Positions 59,447-64,000 of a stretch of 64,000 bases of DNA are shown piece by piece. The notes beneath the pieces were generated by a model. It was not told the DNA's origin and made no database searches. It saw only the letters and a list, made by a program, of their open reading frames with translations. The stretch's first letter is position 1; each line of letters begins with the position of its first letter. Source of the stretch: Thermodesulfatator autotrophicus (GTDB lineage Bacteria; Desulfobacterota; Thermodesulfobacteria; Thermodesulfobacteriales; Thermodesulfatatoraceae); the NCBI RefSeq assembly GCF_001642325.1, contig NZ_LSFI01000004.1:1-64000 (forward strand), read 5' to 3'. The position numbers were made by a program, and so were the translations under genes.

Positions 59447-61154
59447 TGACTCTTCCTCCTTTTAGATAAGCCCTGTAAGGGGTTATATCAAAAGCTGGGT
59501 CTAACATCTGAGCTTTTTCAAAATAACTTTCTGCTTCTTCTTCATGCCCTATAGAGGCCAGGCAAACACCAATGTTGGCATAATCAACAGCAGCCTGGGG
59601 ATTAAGGGCTACCGCTTGCCAGAAGGCCTCAAGAGCAGCCTCAGGTCTTTTTTGCTTGAAACGAGCAGTGCCTAATATGTTCAAAAGTTCTGGGAGCCTT
59701 TGGTAGGTGAGGCCTTTTTCCGCTATTTTTTCGGCTTTCAGAAAGTCTCCACTTTGGAGATAGGCGTGGGCCAGGTGACAGTAAATAGCCGCCAGGTCAT
59801 CAAACTTGGGGTTTAGTTTCAAGGCCTTTTCAAGAAAGGTGATAGCTTCCTTATAATAGCCTAAACTGGTTAAAACTTGTCCTAAATGGGCGGCTACGTA
59901 ATATCTTTCAATTTCCTGGTCAATGGCCCTAAGAATAAAAAGAGACTCTTCTGGAGGCGAAAATAAAGCCACTGTTCTTACCAGTTGATAAAGTGGATTC
60001 AAAAAGATTCTTTGCCGAAAATGAATACCTGGAATTATGGCATAGACTGCCGGAATATTAAGTTCCGGGTGGGTTATATCCACTAAATACAACTTGAATC
60101 CTTTTTTCTCAAGTTCTTGGGCCAAATTTTTCAATTCTTCAGCATGGTCATCAGCGGATATATCTGGCAGGGCTGTAAGGGGAACGCTTCCTTTTGAATC
60201 AATAATTATTGATGCTTCTTCTAGGGTTTCATATTTGGGAAGTCCACTTTCTAGATATTTTCCATCGGTGTCAAAATCTCCAGCAAGCTGGGCCACTTCA
60301 GTCAAGGCCCTGATTAAGGCCCTTTCAGGGCTGGTAGCAGTACCTGCGGTATATACAATTTCTGAGCGATGAGGAAAGGTTTGCGGGTCATAGGCCAGGG
60401 CCGCAATGGTAGGCACTGGCATATCAAAAGAAATATCCCGCAGAAAAAGCTTAACCCCAAGACGCTTGAAACAGGTAAGTAGCTCCTGGGCTTCTTGGCT
60501 TATCCGGTCAGGAATTACTTCAGGGAAAGGGGCTTTGGGCTCACTGGCAAGAGCCGAGGTGTGACGTTCTATAAGTTCACAGGTAGCCTGCACAGATGCT
60601 TCAGCATAGGTATTACCAGCGGCAGAGCCATTGTATTCGTAGAGTAACCAGAACCAGTAAAAAGGAATTTTGATGGTTTTTCCACTTGTTACCTCAAATG
60701 CTTCGGCTAAATGAAAGGGGACTACTGGTAAAAACTTTCGGCATATATCTTTGGCTTTATTATCTTCATCTGGGTCAATAACTGAAGTAATTAAAACTTC
60801 TAAAGGAATGGTATTTTCCTCGTTTAAGTTTCCTACAGGAAAGGTTTCGTTTTTTACAGTGGAAAAGAGCGAAAAACGCTCTACAAGTTCCATAAGGGCA
60901 CTGGCCTTGGCTAGCGTTTCTGTAGAGCCTTTGCCCATTTGTTTGATGTTTCCGGTAATTTTAATCCCTTTGGCGCCGTATAGGCTCAGATAAACAGGTA
61001 TTTCCAGACGGCCTTTATCTATGCGTTTAAGCTCAGAAAATATTTCTGTCCCAAATGCCCTGAGTTTTTTTTCTACTCTGGATATAGTTTCTTCAGGTGG
61101 AGCAGTTTTATCGGCTATTTTTTTAGGTGAAGGGGCTAAAAACTTCTGCTTCAT
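59439..61154 (-). CDS. YcaO-like protein with C-terminal TPR repeats
   Basis: A 571-aa YcaO-superfamily enzyme (ATP-dependent backbone amide activation). The ATG at 61154 follows GGAGGA. The ATP/Mg site is visible as GKGSTETLAKASALMELVERF (about 74-94), YAEASVQATCELIERH and ALIRALTEVAQ. After residue about 405 come four to five TPR units (LGQVLTSLGYYKEAITFLEKALKLNP; DYANIGVCLASIGHEEEAESYFEKAQMLDP). It lacks the Pro-rich tail of azoline-forming YcaO proteins, and no TfuA or precursor peptide gene is nearby. The target is unknown. Known YcaO products include thioamides and a role in S12 methylthiolation; the sulfur-related neighbours make one of these kinds of modification plausible. Confidence 0.85.
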   Translation of the reverse strand: MKQKFLAPSPKKIADKTAPPEETISRVEKKLRAFGTEIFSELKRIDKGRLEIPVYLSLYGAKGIKITGNIKQMGKGSTETLAKASALMELVERFSLFSTVKNETFPVGNLNEENTIPLEVLITSVIDPDEDNKAKDICRKFLPVVPFHLAEAFEVTSGKTIKIPFYWFWLLYEYNGSAAGNTYAEASVQATCELIERHTSALASEPKAPFPEVIPDRISQEAQELLTCFKRLGVKLFLRDISFDMPVPTIAALAYDPQTFPHRSEIVYTAGTATSPERALIRALTEVAQLAGDFDTDGKYLESGLPKYETLEEASIIIDSKGSVPLTALPDISADDHAEELKNLAQELEKKGFKLYLVDITHPELNIPAVYAIIPGIHFRQRIFLNPLYQLVRTVALFSPPEESLFILRAIDQEIERYYVAAHLGQVLTSLGYYKEAITFLEKALKLNPKFDDLAAIYCHLAHAYLQSGDFLKAEKIAEKGLTYQRLPELLNILGTARFKQKRPEAALEAFWQAVALNPQAAVDYANIGVCLASIGHEEEAESYFEKAQMLDPAFDITPYRAYLKGGRVNV

Positions 61155-61178
61155 AAAAATTCCTCCAAAAACGTTCTT

Positions 61179-61184
61179 ATTATA
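61179..61184 (-). promoter_or_regulatory. Candidate -10 element of the YcaO run
   Basis: A perfect minus-strand TATAAT, about 25 bases before the ycaO ATG. The nearest -35-like TTGAGT (plus 61206-61211) is 21 bp away, which is too far, so only the -10 is supported. Confidence 0.35.
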
Positions 61185-61365
61185 CACCTTTTACTTTTGC
61201 AATAAACTCAAGAGAAACGTTTTTTCTAAGTTTAACCAAAGATTAAGAAAAATGAAGTAATTTACTAGGAAATAAAAATGATAAATACAGAACAATTTTG
61301 ACTTTTCCTTATTCCAGAAATATTTTCCAGAGCTTTTCTACCTGCCTCCATTAATATCACTGAAT

Positions 61366-61720
61366 TCATCAGCGGTTGAGTGGATTTACTACCTCCGTGG
61401 TTCTCTGTCTTACGATATAAACATGGTGGTGCGTAGGCTTTTGGCCTCCAGAAGTTCCTGGATGGTGCGAATGTTGTAGCCGTCATCAAGGAGGTGTGTG
61501 GTGAAGCTTTACCGTTGGGAAGGCTTTCCTCTTTGGCCTTCCGTAAAGCTTTCTTAACGGCCTGTTGCACCACACCAGGGCACCGAGATAGATGTGATGC
61601 CGATGCATTTAAGTAAGAGAAATGGCAAGACAGGGCTCCCTGAAGACCTATGTTAAGTGCAGAGGTAGTGAGAAAGAATATCAGTGGGCCAGAGGATGTT
61701 TTTTTGGTTTAGTAGAAATC
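61366..61720 (-). pseudogene. Decayed tyrosine recombinase (integron-integrase-like)
   Basis: Conserved pieces of an IntI/Xer-type integrase lie in order on the minus strand but in three frames: RHHIY (plus 61588-61602), then VVQQAVKKALRKA...KASPHT (from 61573), then [17 protein letters not shown]...LRTTM (61499 to 61422), then NHGGSKSTQPL (about 61402-61371) corresponding to the usual NRGG..SPLD end. At least two frameshifts are needed. The LRHSFA segment containing a catalytic Arg/His is deleted, and the GHK box reads EAK, so the gene is dead. No N-terminal half was found. The boundaries are approximate. Confidence 0.75.
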
Positions 61721-61812
61721 CTTGGAAAATTTAAGTCTAACCAAGAAGGGGCTCTTTATTGACAGTCAAGGTTATAAAATGGCCTATAGATAAAAAGTTC
61801 TCTAATAAAGTT

Positions 61813-61870
61813 TTTCAACGGAGCGGCGTAACGGCCGGCTGTGGCCGGCCGTTGAGTTTTGGCGTTATGT
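61813..61870 (+). other. attC-like palindrome (possible integron recombination site)
   Basis: A 58-bp imperfect palindrome. TTTCAAC (61813-61819, RYYYAAC-like, 6 of 7) is followed by a 5-base spacer and a 10-bp perfect stem AACGGCCGGC with GCCGGCCGTT (61830-61839, 61844-61853; loop TGTG). Then comes GAGTTTTGGC and GTTATGT (61864-61870, GTTRRRY-like, 6 of 7). Length, spacers and end boxes are those of short attC sites. It lies upstream of the integrase remnant and points away from it. Five bases on is the hsp20 stop, so a post-gene hairpin is the alternative; it has no T-run. Confidence 0.4.
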
Positions 61871-61875
61871 GGCTA

Positions 61876-62271
61876 TTAAGCTACTTTAATTTCAATCTTT
61901 TTAGGTTTCTGGGTTTCTACTTTAGGGAGGAAGATACGCAAAACTCCTGCGTCCATAGAGGCTTCCACTTTATCAAGGTCAAACTCAGGGCCAATGGTAA
62001 AGGCCCTGAAGTATTCGTTGCCCCGTAATTCTGCGTAAAGAGGTTGTACATCTTCGCCAGGGAGGTCAACAATTTCTCCCTTCATCTGAAGTATGTTTTC
62101 TTCAATCTTTACTTCTACGCTATCTTTAGTCACCCCGGGCATATCTGCTACCAAGATAAGGCCGTCTTCGGTTTCGTATATATCAACCGGCGGAATCATA
62201 GGCCTTTCACGGCGCACCGCCGGAGCCTGTTCCTCACGGGTAGCCAGTTCTTTGGTTTCTTTTTCATTCAT
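61876..62271 (-). CDS. Small heat-shock protein Hsp20 (second gene)
   Basis: A 131-aa alpha-crystallin-type chaperone that holds unfolded proteins. The core (about 25-115) has PPVDIYETEDGLILVADMPGVTKDSVEVKIEENILQM and the typical AELRGNEYFRAFTIGPEFDLDKVEASMDAGVLRIFLPK, with the GVLRI motif and a short tail. It follows the other Hsp20 gene by 26 bases and is probably cotranscribed with it; the two are paralogues, not identical. Confidence 0.92.
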   Translation of the reverse strand: MNEKETKELATREEQAPAVRRERPMIPPVDIYETEDGLILVADMPGVTKDSVEVKIEENILQMKGEIVDLPGEDVQPLYAELRGNEYFRAFTIGPEFDLDKVEASMDAGVLRIFLPKVETQKPKKIEIKVA

Positions 62272-62297
62272 ACCTATCCCTCCTTTCTTTTAAAATT

Positions 62298-62765
62298 TTA
62301 GCTGGTTTTTACTTCTATCTTTTTAGCTTTCTTTTCTTCGCGCTTGCCAATACGTACTTTGATGATACCGTTCTGGTAAGTAGCTTCTACTTGAGAAGCA
62401 TCTATTGACTCAGGCAGAGACACCGCCCTGGTGAAACGTCCATTAAAACGTTCCTGACGGTAATATCTTGCTGGGTCAACCTTTTCTACTTTTAAGGCCT
62501 TAGAGGCGTCACGCTCACCGCTTATAGAAAGGATGTTCCCTTCAATGGAAAGGTCTATCTTATCAATTTCAATTCCTGGCGCGAAAAGATAGACATAAAC
62601 GGCGTCGTTGGTTTCACCAATGTTGATTACCGGGAAGGTTCCCCGGGCTACAGTGCGCATAGGCACAAAGGGACTTGCCATCTCTAAAAGGCGGTCCACT
62701 TCTTCCTGTAATCTTTCAAATTCCCTAAAAGGATCGAAAAAATCTAAACCCCAACCGATAGGCAT
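62298..62765 (-). CDS. Small heat-shock protein Hsp20 (first gene)
   Basis: A 155-aa small heat-shock protein: N-terminal DFFDPFREFERLQEEVDRLLEMA, crystallin core FPVINIGETNDAVYVYLFAPGIEIDKIDLSIEGNILSISGER, and ESIDASQVEATYQNGIIKVRIGKREEKKAKKIEV with the GIIKV motif and I/V-x-I/V-like tail. AAGGAGGTGG lies 7 bases before the ATG. The promoter side is shared with the divergent phosphodiesterase. Confidence 0.93.
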   Translation of the reverse strand: MPIGWGLDFFDPFREFERLQEEVDRLLEMASPFVPMRTVARGTFPVINIGETNDAVYVYLFAPGIEIDKIDLSIEGNILSISGERDASKALKVEKVDPARYYRQERFNGRFTRAVSLPESIDASQVEATYQNGIIKVRIGKREEKKAKKIEVKTS

Positions 62766-62832
62766 TGCTTACCACCTCCTTTTTAGATTTTTCTTTAGCT
62801 AGTAGAGAAAATAAGCACATCTTTTAGGCAGG

Positions 62833-62862
62833 CAAGGGGTTGACTTTTGGGCTTTGCGTCAA
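62833..62862 (-). promoter_or_regulatory. Possible heat-shock-type promoter of the hsp20 pair
   Basis: Minus-strand TTGACG (plus 62857-62862), a 17-bp gap, then CCCCTTG (plus 62833-62839), loosely like a sigma32 pattern (CTTGAA with CCCCAT). No CIRCE repeat is present. A GCTTTG-cgt-CAAAGC inverted repeat covers the -35. Confidence 0.25.
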
Positions 62863-62910
62863 AGCTTTGTTACTTTATTATGAGTTTGAAATCTTTATGA
62901 GGAGGCAGAA

Positions 62911-63414
62911 ATGTTGCTGGCAGTGGTAAGTGATAGTCATGATGCTATTCCTAATCTTAGTAAAGCGGTAACCCTTGCCAATGAAAAGGGAGCTCAGATT
63001 CTGATCCATTGTGGAGACTTAATTTCTCCCTTTATGTTGCTTGAGCTTGGCAAATTTAAAGGCGAAGTACACTTCATTCTAGGCAATAATCCTGGAGATA
63101 TCTGGCTACTTATGAATAAACTGAAAGAGTTTCCTGGGATACATTGTCACGGCCAGCAAGCCTTTTTGTCGGTGGCTGGTCTAAATATAGCAGTGGTTCA
63201 CTTTCCAGCTGTGGCTGAAGGCTTAGCTGCTACTGGTAAGTACGACGTGGTTTTTTATGGCCATACCCACGAATATGATGAACAAAAAGTGAATCAAACC
63301 TTGCTTCTAAACCCAGGGGAAATTCTTGGTAAAAACGGGCCACCTACCATGATGTTTTTTGATACCGAAACCAAAACCGTAACCAAGGTGGTACTTGATG
63401 AGAGTGGCCGTTGA
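62911..63414 (+). CDS. YfcE/MJ0936-like metallophosphodiesterase
   Basis: A 167-aa calcineurin-fold phosphodiesterase. Metal ligands are visible: SDSHDA (Asp, His), IHCGDL (Asp), ILGNNPGD (Asn), VVHFPAV and FYGHTHEYDE (two His). The length and order match the small archaeal MJ0936/E. coli YfcE group, which cleave phosphodiesters without a known physiological substrate. GGAGG precedes the ATG. It overlaps the next gene by 17 bases. Confidence 0.9.
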   Translation: MLLAVVSDSHDAIPNLSKAVTLANEKGAQILIHCGDLISPFMLLELGKFKGEVHFILGNNPGDIWLLMNKLKEFPGIHCHGQQAFLSVAGLNIAVVHFPAVAEGLAATGKYDVVFYGHTHEYDEQKVNQTLLLNPGEILGKNGPPTMMFFDTETKTVTKVVLDESGR

Positions 63415-64000
63415 TACCGGAGGCACCTTTACCGATTTTGTGGCAGAAGTTGACGGGAATCTTCTGACTCATAAAGTATCTTCAACCCCGCAAGATCCTT
63501 CGCAGGCGGTTTTGGAAGGTCTTTCTGCGCTTAACGCTAGGGTCCCTAAGGTTTTACTTCACGGCACCACGGTGGGGACGAATGCTTTTCTTACCAGGAA
63601 GGGAGCAAGAGTTTTACTCATAACTACTAAAGGTTTTGAAGATATTATTTTTATTGGTCGCCAAAATAGGCCTAAGCTTTACGATTTTTTTGTGGAAAAG
63701 CCTCGGCCCCTTTTGAGGCCTTCTCAAATTTTAGGTCTGGCTGAGCGTATAAATGCCAAAGGAGAAATAATAAAAGGCCTTTCCCAGGAGGAGCTTGAAC
63801 TTTTAAAGCGCTTTGTTGAAAAGAAAAATTTCCAATCGGTGGCTGTAAGCTTTTTACACTCATATATAAATCCCATTCACGAACAGAAAGTAAAAGAGGC
63901 CCTGCAGAACAGTGGCCTTCCTATTTCTCTTTCCTCGGAAATTCTTCCTGAGTTTCGCGAGTTTGAACGCACTTCTACCACTCTTGTTAACGCCTATCTT
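63398..64000 (+). CDS. Hydantoinase/oxoprolinase (HyuA-like) subunit, 5' part
   Basis: An open frame from ATG 63398 runs past the end of the window (201 codons here). It starts MRVAVDTGGTFTDFVAEVDG, the ASKHA phosphate-1 motif of the HyuA/OplA N-terminal domain, followed by LLHGTTVGTNAFLTRKGARVLL and TKGFEDIIFIGRQNRPKLYD, all diagnostic. It should be an ATP-dependent amidohydrolase for oxoproline, hydantoins or acetone-carboxylase-type substrates. It overlaps the phosphodiesterase gene by 17 bases. Confidence 0.9.
   Translation, partial: MRVAVDTGGTFTDFVAEVDGNLLTHKVSSTPQDPSQAVLEGLSALNARVPKVLLHGTTVGTNAFLTRKGARVLLITTKGFEDIIFIGRQNRPKLYDFFVEKPRPLLRPSQILGLAERINAKGEIIKGLSQEELELLKRFVEKKNFQSVAVSFLHSYINPIHEQKVKEALQNSGLPISLSSEILPEFREFERTSTTLVNAYL

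Noticed and set aside
59439-61154. RiPP (thiazole/oxazole or thioamide peptide) gene cluster
   Set aside because: No precursor peptide, TfuA, dehydrogenase or leader-binding partner is seen nearby, and the YcaO lacks the Pro-rich tail.
61265-61573. 102-codon minus-strand ORF as an intact gene
   Set aside because: It is one frame of the broken integrase; conserved pieces continue in the other two frames.
61830-61853. Rho-independent terminator after hsp20
   Set aside because: The hairpin is strong but is not followed by a T-run on either strand; kept instead as an attC-like candidate.
47967-62834. Shared CTTTTAGGCAGGCA 14-mer upstream of rho and near the hsp20 pair
   Set aside because: A single 14-base match between two sites is expected by chance in 64 kb.

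Overview
The window looks like chromosomal DNA of a thermophilic, Gram-negative bacterium. It has an outer-membrane assembly and lipoprotein-export set (BamA, LolC, LolD), a signal-peptide porin, two small heat-shock proteins, Lys/Glu-rich proteins, moderate GC and very tight gene packing. My best guess is a Thermodesulfobacteriota member (Thermodesulfatator-like); this is inferred from protein style, not from a marker gene. It is mostly housekeeping core genome, with no phage, CRISPR array, rRNA or tRNA that I could find. The accessory signals are two dispersed repeat families, two REP-associated tyrosine transposase (RAYT) genes and a decayed tyrosine-integrase gene.

Layout. 0-9.3 kb: stringent-response enzyme RelA/SpoT, L28 (rpmB), DnaB, a tiny secreted Asp/Arg-repeat protein, IspF-UvrC, RAYT copy 1 and a short UvrD-like helicase. 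9.3-13.5 kb: overlapping run of an M48-TPR membrane protease, a PrmA-like methyltransferase, CoaX and an S66 LD-carboxypeptidase. 14-18.7 kb: a strongly promoted porin, then PAP2 phosphatase, GT39 glycosyltransferase, fluoride channel CrcB and DUF190. 18.7-26.4 kb (minus): FapA/DUF342, then lysS-lolC-lolD-bamA. 26.8-33.7 kb: HDOD protein, DUF488, FmdB zinc ribbon, DedA, and a RecB/AddA-like helicase whose nuclease domain is a separate overlapping gene, preceded by a MuiA-like protein. 33.9-43.5 kb: RAYT copy 2, acylphosphatase, M20 peptidase, orphan histidine kinase, HAD phosphatase, LivJ-like binding protein, polyprenyl synthase, ArgG, transaldolase, PyrD. 43.5-47.7 kb (minus): DUF1566 protein, an unknown Cys-containing protein, CopZ and CopA. 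48-51.2 kb: rho-rpmE-prfA-MTH938. 51.2-61.2 kb (minus): a ten-gene close-packed run, YcaO-TPR, NIL-ferredoxin, MnmA, Hpt, Psd, PssA, LeuA, response regulator, giant Hsp70-like protein, HU. 61.3-61.9 kb: integrase remnant plus an attC-like palindrome. 61.9-64 kb: two Hsp20 genes, a phosphodiesterase and the 5' part of a HyuA-like gene that runs off the window.

Most interesting points. (1) A GGGACAGGC-(G/A)AAAATTTT repeat occurs about 14 times, flanks both RAYT genes, lies in frame inside both RAYT coding regions and supplies the last codons of uvrC. (2) A YcaO-TPR protein is translationally packed with a NIL-domain ferredoxin and the tRNA thiolase MnmA, which suggests an undescribed sulfur-linked modification or assimilation function. 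(3) A frameshifted integron-type integrase lies next to a 58-bp attC-like palindrome in the geometry of an integron, a possible fossil integron. (4) A histidine-phosphotransfer protein and a lone receiver protein share one gene run without their kinase.
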